From: Pseudogulbenkiania sp. MAI-1
GTDB taxonomy: Bacteria > Pseudomonadota > Gammaproteobacteria > Burkholderiales > Chromobacteriaceae
Length of the DNA: 64,000 bases
Direction of reading: 5' to 3'
Assembly: GCF_000527175.1 (NCBI RefSeq)
Contig: NZ_AZUR01000001.1
Coordinates: forward strand, 965,011-1,029,010
Shown: positions 19,151 to 29,845 of the stretch, in pieces
Numbering within the stretch: position 1 is the first letter of the stretch
How the letters are laid out: every line of letters starts with the position of its first letter
Position numbers and translations under genes: made by a program
The notes under the pieces: model-generated
Databases searched by the model: none
The model's input: the letters and a program-made list of their open reading frames with translations, nothing else
What the model was told of the DNA's origin: nothing

Positions 19151-19533
19151 GCCGACCGCTTTCCGGCAAAGGCCCACAGCTTGCTCAGCACGAAGGTGAC
19201 CACGGCCACCAGCAGCAGTACCCGCAGCAGCGCGCTGCGGTAATCCAGCGGAGTGAAGCGCAGCAGCACGAAGTACAGCACCTCGTTCAAGGCGAAGCTC
19301 AGGCCGGCAACGCCGAAAAAGCGCGGCAGCGACTGGCGATGCGGGACATGCTGGGCCTGGAAGGTGAGCCGGCGATGCCCCCAGTAACTGACCTGGAACG
19401 CCAGCAGGAAGGCGACGATATTGGCGGCCAGCGGGGGCAGGCCGGCCGGCACCAGCCACAGGCTGACGATGACGAAGTGCGTCAGCATGGCGCTGATGCC
19501 GACGCAACCGAACACCACTAGCTCACGTGTCAT
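19147..19533 (-). CDS. GtrA-family membrane protein
   Basis: A 128-residue integral membrane protein with four predicted helices. It has the GtrA pattern: an N-terminal REFVVFG-like segment, then ANIVAFLLAFQVSYWGHRRLTF and a C-terminal VTFVLSKLWAF. GtrA proteins are thought to flip lipid-linked sugars across the inner membrane. It overlaps the GT2 gene upstream by 11 bases and the deacetylase gene by four, so all are probably one operon. Confidence 0.87.
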   Translation of the reverse strand: MTRELVVFGCVGISAMLTHFVIVSLWLVPAGLPPLAANIVAFLLAFQVSYWGHRRLTFQAQHVPHRQSLPRFFGVAGLSFALNEVLYFVLLRFTPLDYRSALLRVLLLVAVVTFVLSKLWAFAGKRSA

Positions 19534-20539
19534 GGTGGACTGCGCTCTCCGTGCCGGTGGGGGAGATGATGCGGCTAACGAGGTAGTTGGGCCGCTGCTT
19601 CACCTCGTCGAAGATCCGCCCGACGTATTCGCCCAAGATGCCGATCGACAGCAGCTGAATGCCGCCGAGAAAGGTCACCGCCACGGCCAGTGTCGGCCAG
19701 CCGGGCAGCGGGTTGCCGTAAACCAGGGTGCGGAACGCCTCATAGAAAGCATAGCCGATGGCCAACAGCGAGATTCCGCTGCCGATCACTGTCCAGATGC
19801 GCAATGGCATGGTGGAAAACGAGGTCAGCCCGGTCAGGCCGAGATCGAGCAGGCGCTTGAAGTTGAAGCTGCTACAACCGGCCCGGCGGGCGTTGGTATG
19901 GGTTTCCAGCCCGAGCCGGGTGAAACCGACCCAGTTGTACAGCCCCTTCATGAAGCGGTCACGCTCCGGCATGGCGCGCAGCGCATCGAGGATGTTGCGG
20001 TCCAGCACGCGGAAATCCTGGGTATTCTCCGGGATCTTCAGGCGCGAGCCGGTGTTGAGCAGGGCGTAGAACAGCCGGGTGAAGCAGCGCTTGGTGAGGC
20101 TCTCGCCATCTCGACTCGAGCGCACGCTGTACACCATGTCGTAGCCCTGGCGCCAGTGCGCGAGGAATTCCGGCACCAGCTCCGGCGGGTGCTGGAAGTC
20201 GCCGTCGATCAGCACCGCCACGTCGCCCCGGGCCTGGTTGACCCCGGCGGTCAGCGCGATTTCCTTGCCGAAGTTGCGCGACAACTGGATCAGCGTGACC
20301 GGTAGCGGAGACGTTTCATTCAGCACCTTTTCCACCGTGGCGTCGCGGCTGCCGTCGTCGACGACGATCAGCTCGTGACGGTAGCCGTGCTCCTCGAGCA
20401 GCCGGTGCAGCGTCTGCAGCTGCGGGACGATGTTGTCGGCCTCGTTGTAGGCCGGGATGATGCAGCTCACCAGCGGGTCGGCCGGCCGTTCGGCGGCATG
20501 CAGGCCGAGCAGGTAAGGGGGAACGTGATTTTCCTTCAT
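19523..20539 (-). CDS. GT2 polyprenyl-phosphate glycosyltransferase (GtrB/ArnC-like)
   Basis: A 338-residue enzyme that probably moves a sugar from a nucleotide to undecaprenyl phosphate. The GT-A domain shows VSCIIPAYNEADNI, LIVVDDGSRDAT, QLSRNFGKEIALTAG and the DGDFQHPPEL metal site. Two transmembrane helices follow near the C-terminus (about 245-300), as in GtrB and ArnC. With GtrA, a GT39 transferase and a deacetylase beside it, the unit looks like a surface glycan or lipid A modification system. Confidence 0.9.
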   Translation of the reverse strand: MKENHVPPYLLGLHAAERPADPLVSCIIPAYNEADNIVPQLQTLHRLLEEHGYRHELIVVDDGSRDATVEKVLNETSPLPVTLIQLSRNFGKEIALTAGVNQARGDVAVLIDGDFQHPPELVPEFLAHWRQGYDMVYSVRSSRDGESLTKRCFTRLFYALLNTGSRLKIPENTQDFRVLDRNILDALRAMPERDRFMKGLYNWVGFTRLGLETHTNARRAGCSSFNFKRLLDLGLTGLTSFSTMPLRIWTVIGSGISLLAIGYAFYEAFRTLVYGNPLPGWPTLAVAVTFLGGIQLLSIGILGEYVGRIFDEVKQRPNYLVSRIISPTGTESAVHHDT

Positions 20540-20555
20540 ATCGGCTCCGGCGGGC

Positions 20556-22108
20556 TCAGTGCGCTGGCAGACGCTCGCGCAGCAGCAGCGTCACGTCCTT
20601 CATGTTGCGAAAGCGGCCGATCTCCTCGAAGCCGGTGCGCACCGCGGGCGGCAGCTCGCCGACTTCCTTGGCGTCGACGGCGATGTAGTCCTGCGTGGCG
20701 TTGTGCAACAGCGCCTGGAAGCGTGCGGCGTCGGTGCTGCTGCGGGCGCGGCCGCCGGAATAGAATTCGGCAGAAAACTCGCGCCGGCGATCCCAGTACA
20801 GCAACTGGCTGGCCGTGCCGGGCTGCTGCTGTTGCCACGCCGCGATCAGTCTTTTCTGGCTGCGCCCGACCGACTCCGGCCACAACATGAAGGCGGCGGC
20901 GACCGCCAGCGTGATCACGCCGCTGACCATGGCCAGCCCCGGCAGCCAGCGGCCGCGCTGCGGCACATCGGCGCGTTGCCATAGTTCGGCGAACAGCAGC
21001 GCGAAACCGGGCAGCATCGGCAGCGAATAGGGCCAGATGATGTTGCCGGAGAGGCTGAAGAACAGCAGCGTCATCACGGCCACAAGGCCGCGTACAGCAG
21101 CCAGCCGTCCTGGTCGCGGCACAGGGCGGGCAGGCGGCGGCGCTGGCGCACGAGCCAGGGCCACATCGCCAGCGACCACGGCAGCAGCGCGCCGAGGGTG
21201 TAGAGCCAGATCATGCCGTGCGGGGTGGCGTGAGCGAAACCGTAGCGGTCGCCTTTCCAGCCCGGGTCGAGGAAGCGGGCGACGTGCTCGCCCATGATGA
21301 AATAATTCAGAAAGCCCGGTGTGCGCTGTTCCGCCAGCAGGTACCAGGGTGCGGCGATCAGCAGCGTCAGCAGCAGGCCGCTCAGCCACGGCAGGTGCTG
21401 CCACAAGGGCTTCCACTGCTGCTGGACGATCACCCAGAGCCCGATCGGCATGGCAGCGAGTACGATCGCAACCGGCCCCTTGGCCAAGAGGCCGAGGCCT
21501 AGGCCGGCAAAGAACAGATAGCCCCAGTGTCGGCTGCGTTCGCGCAGTGCACGCCAGAAGGCGACCTGGATCAGCGTGACGGAGAACATCAGCGCCGGGT
21601 CGGTCATCACCGTGCCGGCGGAAAGCAAGAACAGCAAGCCGCCGGACAGCACCAGGGTACAGGCCGTGGCGGCCTCGCGCCCGCTGCGCACTGCCGCCAG
21701 CGAGGTGGTCAGTGCCACGGTGCCGATGGCCAGCAGCAGGGCCGGCAGGCGGGCGGACAGCTCGTTCACTCCGAATACGCCCATAAAGGCGGCAGACAGC
21801 CAGGTGGACAGCGGCGGTTTGGCCCAAAACGGAATCTGGTAGTCGTGCCACAGCGTCACCCAGTTGCCGGTTTCCAGCATCTTGCGGGCGATCTCGGCGT
21901 AGCGGGCTTCGGTGGTGTCGTTGAGCGGGATCACGGCCATGGCGAGCAGCCGTATCGCCAGCAGTCCCAGCAAGACCAGGATGGCCTGGTGCTGCCAGCT
22001 GCGTCGGGCCGCGCACTTCAGCGCGCCACCGGGCAACGTTCGCAGGCCATCCGGGGCGGCCAGCCCGGTGGGAGTGGTCGAGAGTCTGTTCACGACTTTG
22101 TCGTGCAT
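20556..22108 (-). pseudogene. ArnT-like GT39 glycosyltransferase split by a frameshift
   Basis: Polytopic glycosyltransferase using a lipid-linked donor (ArnT/PMT family). The N-terminal part (from 22108) has the family's early loop LNDTTEARYAEIARKM and the downstream IPFWAKPPLSTW. It reaches ...WLLYAALWP and hits TGA at 21074-21076. The continuation (VMTLLFFSLSGN, then the C-terminal part to 20556) is in another frame. One missing base near 21077 explains this. The joined product would be about 517 residues, a normal length. It is either a true inactivating deletion or a sequence error; no slippery run is evident. Confidence 0.8.
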
Positions 22109-22336
22109 CTTGATGGGGCCTCCGGTCAAGGCTTGGGAGAATGAACAGCGGCTAGAATGCCGTCGCAGCCAGGATGACGTTATCGTGGTTCCCTTAAGGA
22201 ATCCTGACGCGGCCGTGGCAATAGCGGTACAGGCGGGCGTCATCTTGCCGGCGGTTTGGGGCTGCGGCTTGCCCTCGCCGGGAGAGTGGAGTAGTCTCGC
22301 CCTGCCATCCGGCACCATTCTCAAGGTGATTCTCCA

Positions 22337-22444
22337 ATGAACACGTTGGCTTGCTTGACCCGGGCAGGGGCCAACCGCAGCAGCCTGCCCATGAACTGGT
22401 ACACCCTCGACGTTGTCCTCGCCGACGACTTCCCCCGCGCCTGA
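22337..22444 (+). CDS. tnaC: TnaC-like tryptophanase leader peptide
   Basis: A 35-codon frame with AAGGTGA eight bases before the ATG, ending in TGA 129 bases before tnaA. Its C-terminal half is NWYTLDVVLADDFPRA. Trp21, Asp25 and Pro33 have exactly the W-x3-D-x7-P spacing of E. coli TnaC (Trp12, Asp16, Pro24), the residues needed for tryptophan-dependent ribosome stalling. The Asp five residues after Asp25 also matches. As in Proteus TnaC, two residues follow the proline. Translational arrest with tryptophan is thus expected to relieve premature termination in the spacer. Confidence 0.82.
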   Translation: MNTLACLTRAGANRSSLPMNWYTLDVVLADDFPRA

Positions 22445-22573
22445 GCTTCCTTGCCGCCGCTCGGTGGCGCCCGTCTTTTTTCTGCATAGCGTTTAAACTG
22501 AAGACAGAGGCTGTCGGTCTTGTCGCGCGTGGCGTTCGTGCGCCCGCGGCCGGCCGGCGGCCGGGAGATTGTC

Positions 22574-23962
22574 ATGGCACGTCGCATTCCCGAACCGTTC
22601 CGCATCAAGATGGTGGAACCGATCAAGCAGACCACCCCCGAACAACGCCGTGAGGCCCTGGAGCAGGCCGGCTGGAATCCCTTCCTGCTCAAAGCCGAGG
22701 ACGTCTACATCGACCTGTTGACCGACAGCGGCACCGGCGCGATGAGCGACCGGCAGTGGGCCGGGCTGATGATGGGGGACGAGGCCTACGCTGGCAGCCG
22801 CAACTTCTACCACCTGACCGAGACGGTCAACGAGGTGTTCGGCTATCCCTACACCATCCCGACCCACCAGGGTCGTGGTGCCGAGCAGATCCTGTTCCCG
22901 GAGCTGGTCAAGCGCGTCAAGGGCAAGGCGCCGGTATTCCTGTCCAACTACCACTTCGATACCACCAAGGCGCATGTCGAGATCGCCGGCGCCCGGGCCA
23001 TCAATGTCCTGACGCCGAAGGCCTTCGATACCGAGACCGCCTACAACTGGAAGGGCGATTTCGACCTGCCGCGGCTGGCCGAGATCATTGCCGAGGTCGG
23101 TGCCGACAACGTGGCCGGGCTGATCGTCACCATCACCTGCAACAGCGCCGGCGGCCAGCCGGTGTCGATGCACAGTATTCGCGAGGCCAGCAAGCTGGCA
23201 CGCGCCAACGGCATCCCGGTGATCATCGACGCCGCACGGTTCGCCGAAAACGCCTGGTTCATCCAGCAGCGCGACCCGGATTACGCCGGCCATGCCATCG
23301 CCGATATCGTGCGCGAGATGTTCGGCTACGGCGACATGTTCACCATGTCGGCCAAGAAGGACGGCCTGGTCAACATCGGCGGCCTATGTTGCTTCAAGGA
23401 AGATATCGACCTGTTCCGCGCGGTGCAGGTGCGCTGCGTGCCGATGGAGGGCTTCGTCACCTACGGCGGTCTGGCCGGGCGCGACATGGAGGCGCTGGCG
23501 ATCGGGCTGAAGGAGGGGATGGATCAGGACTATCTGGGCTACCGCATCGGCCAGGTGGAGTACCTGGGCGAGCGGCTGCGTGCCGGCGGGGTGCCTATCC
23601 AGTACCCGACCGGTGGCCATGCGGTGTTCGTCGATGCCAAGAAGTTGCTGCCGCACATCCCGGCCGAGCAGTTCCCGGCCCATGCGCTGGCGTGCGAGCT
23701 GTATCTGGAGGGCGGGATACGCGGGGTGGAGATCGGTTCGCTGCTGCTGGGGCGCAACCCGCAGACCGGCGTCCAGGAGCCGTCGCCGTTCGAGCTGTTG
23801 CGGCTGACCATCCCGCGCCGGGTCTACACCAACGACCACATGGATTACATCGCCGACTGCCTGATCGACGTCAAGCGGCGCGCGGCCTCGATCTGTGGTT
23901 TGCGTTTCGATTACGAGCCGCCGATCTTGCGCCACTTCACGGCGCGGCTGAAGCCGGTATGA
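22574..23962 (+). CDS. tnaA: Tryptophanase
   Basis: PLP enzyme that splits L-tryptophan to indole, pyruvate and ammonia; 462 residues. The PLP lysine lies in TMSAKKDGLVN. Three positions separate it from tyrosine phenol-lyase: NYHFDTT has Asp (TPL: Thr), VEIGSLLLGR has Ile (TPL: Arg), and RHFTARL has His (TPL: Phe). All three are of tryptophanase type. The ATG at 22574 follows GGGAG; an upstream in-frame start at 22520 lacks one. No tnaB permease gene follows; a terminator does. Regulation through the TnaC-like leader is expected. Confidence 0.92.
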   Translation: MARRIPEPFRIKMVEPIKQTTPEQRREALEQAGWNPFLLKAEDVYIDLLTDSGTGAMSDRQWAGLMMGDEAYAGSRNFYHLTETVNEVFGYPYTIPTHQGRGAEQILFPELVKRVKGKAPVFLSNYHFDTTKAHVEIAGARAINVLTPKAFDTETAYNWKGDFDLPRLAEIIAEVGADNVAGLIVTITCNSAGGQPVSMHSIREASKLARANGIPVIIDAARFAENAWFIQQRDPDYAGHAIADIVREMFGYGDMFTMSAKKDGLVNIGGLCCFKEDIDLFRAVQVRCVPMEGFVTYGGLAGRDMEALAIGLKEGMDQDYLGYRIGQVEYLGERLRAGGVPIQYPTGGHAVFVDAKKLLPHIPAEQFPAHALACELYLEGGIRGVEIGSLLLGRNPQTGVQEPSPFELLRLTIPRRVYTNDHMDYIADCLIDVKRRAASICGLRFDYEPPILRHFTARLKPV

Positions 23963-23974
23963 GGGTGAAATGAG

Positions 23975-24001
23975 AAACGGGGAGTCAGGCTCCCCGTTTT
24001 T
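23975..24001 (+). terminator. Terminator after tnaA
   Basis: AAACGGGGAG and CTCCCCGTTT form a ten-base-pair stem with a TCAGG loop, followed by T. The opposite flank is also fairly T-rich on the minus strand, so it may serve the convergent ybaY-like gene too. Confidence 0.82.
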
Positions 24002-24015
24002 CCTCGGTACGACGG

Positions 24016-24417
24016 TCAGCGTGCGACCGGTTCGACGCGGATGTCTGCGTTGCTGCTGCCGTCCAGCACGCGGCGCGGCTCGCGGCTGGCCAGGCGCAGT
24101 TCGCCGTCGACGAAGACCTTCGCCTCCACGACGTAGCGGCCGTCGGCCTGGATGGCATGGCGGTCGTAGCACAGCGAGAAGCCGGCCGGGAAGGCCGGCG
24201 GCTGTTCCAGGTACTGTTCGGCCAGCAGGCGCGGCGGGGCATCGCTGTTGCTCACGTCGAGCAGGCTGACCCGCACCAGGCTGCCGGCGCGGGAGAGCGG
24301 GCTGTCCGCCGCCAGCGACACCGTGCCGTTGAGGTAGGCGGGAGTGTAGCCGCCGCGGGTGGCGCAAGCACTCAGCGCCAGCGCGGCGAGGCCCAGCAGG
24401 GCGTGGCGTCGATCCAT
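24016..24417 (-). CDS. YbaY-family lipoprotein
   Basis: A 133-residue predicted lipoprotein with the lipobox LSAC after a short hydrophobic signal. The remainder is a small beta domain starting LNGTVSLAADSPLSRAGSLVRVSLLDVS, the pattern of YbaY/YscW-type lipoproteins. It follows the FixH-like gene with a one-base gap, so it is probably the last gene of the cco accessory transcript. Whether it takes part in oxidase assembly is unknown. Confidence 0.75.
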   Translation of the reverse strand: MDRRHALLGLAALALSACATRGGYTPAYLNGTVSLAADSPLSRAGSLVRVSLLDVSNSDAPPRLLAEQYLEQPPAFPAGFSLCYDRHAIQADGRYVVEAKVFVDGELRLASREPRRVLDGSSNADIRVEPVAR

Positions 24418-24418
24418 G

Positions 24419-24943
24419 TCAGTTCTCCACCGGGGTCAGGGTAGGGGTGCCCAGCATGACCTGCTGGCCTTCGGCGGTACGCCACTCTCCCTCCAGGCGC
24501 CAGCGCTTGGCCGGGTCCTGCAACTGCAGGTACCAGTGGTTGGCCGACGCCGGCTTCAGGCTGCCCTGGTAGACGTTGTCGCCGGTGCGCTGCAGGGCGA
24601 TGCGCTGGTCGAAATCGTCCTGAGACGGGTGTAGCAGCAGTAGTTCCAGCGCCGCCGGCAGCGGCTCGCGGCTGGTGGTGATGACGCGCACCTGGCGCAT
24701 GTCGGGGCTGAACAGCACCTGGGCCGACAGGCCCATGGCCTGGGCAGCCTTGTCGCGATGCAATTGCTTGTTGATCTCCTTGCCCTGCTGGTAGTAGTCG
24801 TCCACCACCAAGCCGTCGTCACTCTTGACCGCCAGGCCGAAGGTGACGAAGGCGGCAATCACGACGACGACCGGGCCGGCCATCAACAGCCACGGCCAGG
24901 GTTCGCGGTACCACGGGCGGGAGCCCTTGGGGTCTTTCTGCAT
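24419..24943 (-). CDS. ccoH: FixH/CcoH-family cbb3 oxidase assembly protein
   Basis: A 174-residue protein with one N-terminal membrane helix (about 18-38, WLLMAGPVVVVIAAFVTFGLA) and a periplasmic domain. The helix is followed by the family motif DDYYQQGKEINKQLHRD. CcoH stabilises cbb3-type cytochrome oxidase during assembly. It lies three bases after ccoG, with GGAGAG before the start. Confidence 0.87.
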   Translation of the reverse strand: MQKDPKGSRPWYREPWPWLLMAGPVVVVIAAFVTFGLAVKSDDGLVVDDYYQQGKEINKQLHRDKAAQAMGLSAQVLFSPDMRQVRVITTSREPLPAALELLLLHPSQDDFDQRIALQRTGDNVYQGSLKPASANHWYLQLQDPAKRWRLEGEWRTAEGQQVMLGTPTLTPVEN

Positions 24944-24946
24944 GCC

Positions 24947-26398
24947 TTACTCTCCGATGAAGCTCGATTTTTCTTCCACTTTGAGGGTGGGGTCGTCGGC
25001 CGACTGGATCACGAAGTGAATCTCGTGGCTGCCCTTGGTGGCATACTGCGGGTCGGCCTCGACGCGTACCGCCACGGTTTCGCTCTCGGCACCCTTGACC
25101 GCCACGATGGGCTTGTCGGTTTTGAGCTTGATCCCCGGCAGACCCTCGACTGAGATACGGTAGCGCTGGGTTTGTTCCGACACGTTGATGATCTTCACGC
25201 TGTAGCTGTTCTCCAGCCAGCCTTCGTCGGTTTCCCTGACCAGCGAGGCGCGGTCGCGGATGATGTCCACCTTGAACGGCTTGCGCAGGGCGAAGGAGGT
25301 GCCGGCAGCGATCAGCACGGTCAAAAGCACCAAGCCGTACATCACCACGCGCGGCCGTTTCAGGCGCGAGACGATCTCCTTCTCGCTGTATTTGCCTTCC
25401 AGCGCGTTTTCCGTGGTGTAACGGATCAGGCCGCGCGGGTAGCCCATCTTGTCCATGACTTCGTCGCAGCCGTCGATACAGGCGGCACAGCCGATGCATT
25501 CGTATTGCAGGCCGTTGCGGATGTCGATGCCGACCGGGCAGACCTGCACGCAGATGCTGCAATTGATGCAATCACCCAGGCCCTCGCTGCGCGGGTCGAT
25601 ACCTTTCTTGCGCGCGCCGCGCGGTTCGCCGCGCTTCTCGTCGTAGGAAATGATCAGGGTGTCGGCGTCGAACATGACGGCCTGGAAGCGGGCGTACGGA
25701 CACATGTACTTGCACACCTGCTCGCGCATCATGCCGGCGAACAGATAAGTGAAGCCGCCGTAGAAGAACATCCAGAACATCTCCCACGGGCCGTAATCGA
25801 AGCTCGGCGCGGCGGCCACCAGATCGCGGATAGGTGTGAAGTAGCCGACCAGGGTGAAGCCGGTGATGAGCGAGAACAGCACCATGATGGTGTGCTTGGT
25901 GAACTTGATGCGGAACTTGGTGAAGTTCATCGGCTGCTTGTCGAGCTTCATGCGCTTGTTGCGGTCGCCTTCCACCCATTGCTCGATCCACAGCATGATC
26001 TCGGTGTACACCGTCTGGGGACAGGAGTAGCCGCACCACAGCCGTCCGGCGATGGTGGTCCAGGCAAACAGGCCGAAGGCGCTGCAGATCAAGAGGGCGG
26101 CAAGGTAGACGAAGTCCTGCGGCCAGATGGTCAGGCCGAACAAGTGGAACTGGCGGTTGATCAGGTCGAAATGCACGGCCTGGCGTCCGTTCCACATTAG
26201 CCAGGGAATGCCGAAGAACACCAGTTGCGTGCCCAGCACGAAGACGATGCGCCAGTTGTTGAACGGCCCCTTGACATTGCGCGGATAGATTTTCTGGCGG
26301 GCTTCGTACAACGAGACTTCCGTGCCGTCCTGCGCCGCGGTTTTCTGCGCTGCACTGCGCTCGACCTTGATCGGGATATCTTTCAGTGATTCGGCCAT
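24947..26398 (-). CDS. ccoG: Cytochrome c oxidase accessory protein CcoG (FixG/RdxA)
   Basis: A 483-residue membrane ferredoxin-like protein linked to copper delivery or reduction for cbb3 oxidase. It has several transmembrane helices in the first 240 residues, including WCGYSCPQTVYTE. Two ferredoxin motifs follow, CINCSICVQVCPVGID and CIGCAACIDGC, then another helix and a C-terminal periplasmic immunoglobulin-like domain. AGGAAAG precedes the start. A 15-bp hairpin separates it from ccoP. Confidence 0.93.
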   Translation of the reverse strand: MAESLKDIPIKVERSAAQKTAAQDGTEVSLYEARQKIYPRNVKGPFNNWRIVFVLGTQLVFFGIPWLMWNGRQAVHFDLINRQFHLFGLTIWPQDFVYLAALLICSAFGLFAWTTIAGRLWCGYSCPQTVYTEIMLWIEQWVEGDRNKRMKLDKQPMNFTKFRIKFTKHTIMVLFSLITGFTLVGYFTPIRDLVAAAPSFDYGPWEMFWMFFYGGFTYLFAGMMREQVCKYMCPYARFQAVMFDADTLIISYDEKRGEPRGARKKGIDPRSEGLGDCINCSICVQVCPVGIDIRNGLQYECIGCAACIDGCDEVMDKMGYPRGLIRYTTENALEGKYSEKEIVSRLKRPRVVMYGLVLLTVLIAAGTSFALRKPFKVDIIRDRASLVRETDEGWLENSYSVKIINVSEQTQRYRISVEGLPGIKLKTDKPIVAVKGAESETVAVRVEADPQYATKGSHEIHFVIQSADDPTLKVEEKSSFIGE

Positions 26399-26502
26399 CG
26401 TACTTTCCTGCGAGAAGATTTCGGGAAACCGGCGGGTACAGGCTTGCCGAAAGTTTCTATTAAGGATTTTATATTATGTTTTGCGATTAATCATTGACGC
26501 CA

Positions 26503-26536
26503 AGCAATACTGCCCGCATGAGCGGGCAGTATTGCT
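26503..26536 (-). other. 15-bp perfect hairpin between ccoP and ccoG
   Basis: AGCAATACTGCCCGC and GCGGGCAGTATTGCT pair perfectly around a four-base loop, nine bases after the ccoP stop. No T-run follows on the minus strand. It may protect the 3' end of the structural-gene mRNA or partly terminate, setting ccoNOQP above ccoGH. AT-rich bases at 26465-26490 could hold a separate ccoG promoter. Confidence 0.6.
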
Positions 26537-26545
26537 GATCGAGGC

Positions 26546-27460
26546 TTACTGCGCCTTGGTACTGTTGGACAGCCCCCAGACGTAGGACGCCAGGAGGTGT
26601 ACCTTGCCTTCGCCGAGGAAGTCCTTCCAGGCCGGCATCTGGTTGTTGCGGCCGTTGGTGACGGTCTCGATGATGGTCTTCTCGGTGCCGCCGTACAGCC
26701 AGACGTTGTCGGTCAGGTTGGGCGCGCCCATGGCCTGGTTGCCCTTGCCGTCCGGGCCGTGGCAGGCCGAGCAGATCGCCGCGAAGGTTTCCTTGCCGCG
26801 CGAGGCACGGTCGGCATCGTGCTTCTTGCCGGACAGCGACATCACGTAGTTGGCCACATCCTTGACCTTCTCTTCACCGAACGCGGCGCCGAACGGCGGC
26901 ATCTGGCCGGTGCGGCCCACCGTGATGGTTTCCTCGATCTTCTGCGCCGAACCGCCGTGCAGCCAGTCGTTGTCGGTCAGGTTCGGGAAGCCCTTGGCGC
27001 CGCGCGCGTCGGAACCATGACACTGCACACAGTAGGTCTGGAACAGGCGCTTGCCCATGGCCTGGGCTTCCGGATCGGCCGCCACGGTCTGGATGTCCTG
27101 CTTCAGGAACTTGTCGTACAGCGGCTGGTACTTGGCCTCGGCCTGGGTACGCTCTTCGTTGTACTGGCCGACCTGGCTCCAGCCACGGATGCCCTTGAAG
27201 GTGCCAAGGCCGGGGTAGAGCACCAGGTACACCACGCTGAAGATCAGCGTGATGTAGAACAGCATCATCCACCAGCGCGGCAGCGGGTTGTTGTATTCCT
27301 CCAGGTCATCGTCCCAGACATGGCCGACGGTCTCGACCTTGTCGCCCTTCTTCAGGGTGGTCTTGGACTGGGTGAACAGCAGGTAGGCGAGGCCCACGAT
27401 GCCGACGATTACCACGACGGCGATGTATACGCCCCAGAAATCACTCACGAAATCACTCAT
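26546..27460 (-). CDS. ccoP: cbb3-type cytochrome c oxidase subunit III (diheme)
   Basis: A 304-residue membrane-anchored diheme cytochrome c that feeds electrons to CcoO and CcoN. One or two N-terminal helices (including VVVIVGIVGLAYLLFTQ) precede two c-type domains with CVQCH and CSACH; each domain repeats the pattern PNLTDNxWLxGG. It overlaps ccoQ by four bases. Confidence 0.94.
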   Translation of the reverse strand: MSDFVSDFWGVYIAVVVIVGIVGLAYLLFTQSKTTLKKGDKVETVGHVWDDDLEEYNNPLPRWWMMLFYITLIFSVVYLVLYPGLGTFKGIRGWSQVGQYNEERTQAEAKYQPLYDKFLKQDIQTVAADPEAQAMGKRLFQTYCVQCHGSDARGAKGFPNLTDNDWLHGGSAQKIEETITVGRTGQMPPFGAAFGEEKVKDVANYVMSLSGKKHDADRASRGKETFAAICSACHGPDGKGNQAMGAPNLTDNVWLYGGTEKTIIETVTNGRNNQMPAWKDFLGEGKVHLLASYVWGLSNSTKAQ

Positions 27461-27651
27461 TGTTTTGCTCCGTTGGAAGCCGGGTTGTCGTTGCCGGCTT
27501 CCTGCACCTTGTCGTCATCGAGGAAGAGCTGATCGGCCACTTCCTCGTACCGCTTCCTGGATTTTTTGCTGTAGGCGCCCACCAGGATCACGATGAAGCT
27601 GACGAAGCAGAACACCGTGAACAGGCTGCGCCCCAGATTGGTCCAGTCCAT
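27457..27651 (-). CDS. ccoQ: cbb3-type cytochrome oxidase subunit CcoQ
   Basis: A 64-residue single-helix membrane protein (helix about 9-27, FTVFCFVSFIVILVGAY) followed by basic residues KKSRKR and an acidic tail. Size, layout and position between ccoO and ccoP identify it. CcoQ stabilises the assembled oxidase. It starts three bases after ccoO. Confidence 0.88.
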   Translation of the reverse strand: MDWTNLGRSLFTVFCFVSFIVILVGAYSKKSRKRYEEVADQLFLDDDKVQEAGNDNPASNGAKQ

Positions 27652-27654
27652 GGC

Positions 27655-28269
<615 letters not shown>

Positions 28270-28289
28270 GTTCTTCTTACCCTTTCCGC

Positions 28290-29717
<1,428 letters not shown>

Positions 29718-29831
29718 TTAAGATTTTCTCCAAGGTTGCTAACTCAGAACTTTTTTACAAACCGTATCGACTTGAAGCCCAGCTTTCCGTCCCCATGTGG
29801 AAAGGGGCTTCCCGCCGTTGAAATTCCGAAC

Positions 29832-29845
29832 TTGAGATAAATCAA
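29832..29845. promoter_or_regulatory. FNR/ANR-type box upstream of ccoN
   Basis: TTGAGATAAATCAA matches the FNR consensus TTGAT-N4-ATCAA at nine of ten defined positions. It is centred about 120 bases before the ccoN start, and cbb3 operons are classic FNR/ANR targets. No clear -10 was picked out at the expected distance. Confidence 0.7.

Noticed and set aside
22453..22481. Intrinsic terminator in the tnaC-tnaA spacer
   Set aside because: GCCGCC/GGTGGC can pair, but the stem is six base pairs with a G-U pair and lies seven bases before the T-run. Rho-dependent termination as in E. coli is more likely.
22574..23962. Tyrosine phenol-lyase instead of tryptophanase
   Set aside because: All three diagnostic positions (Asp in NYHFDTT, Ile in VEIGS, His in RHFTA) are of tryptophanase type, and a TnaC-like leader precedes it.
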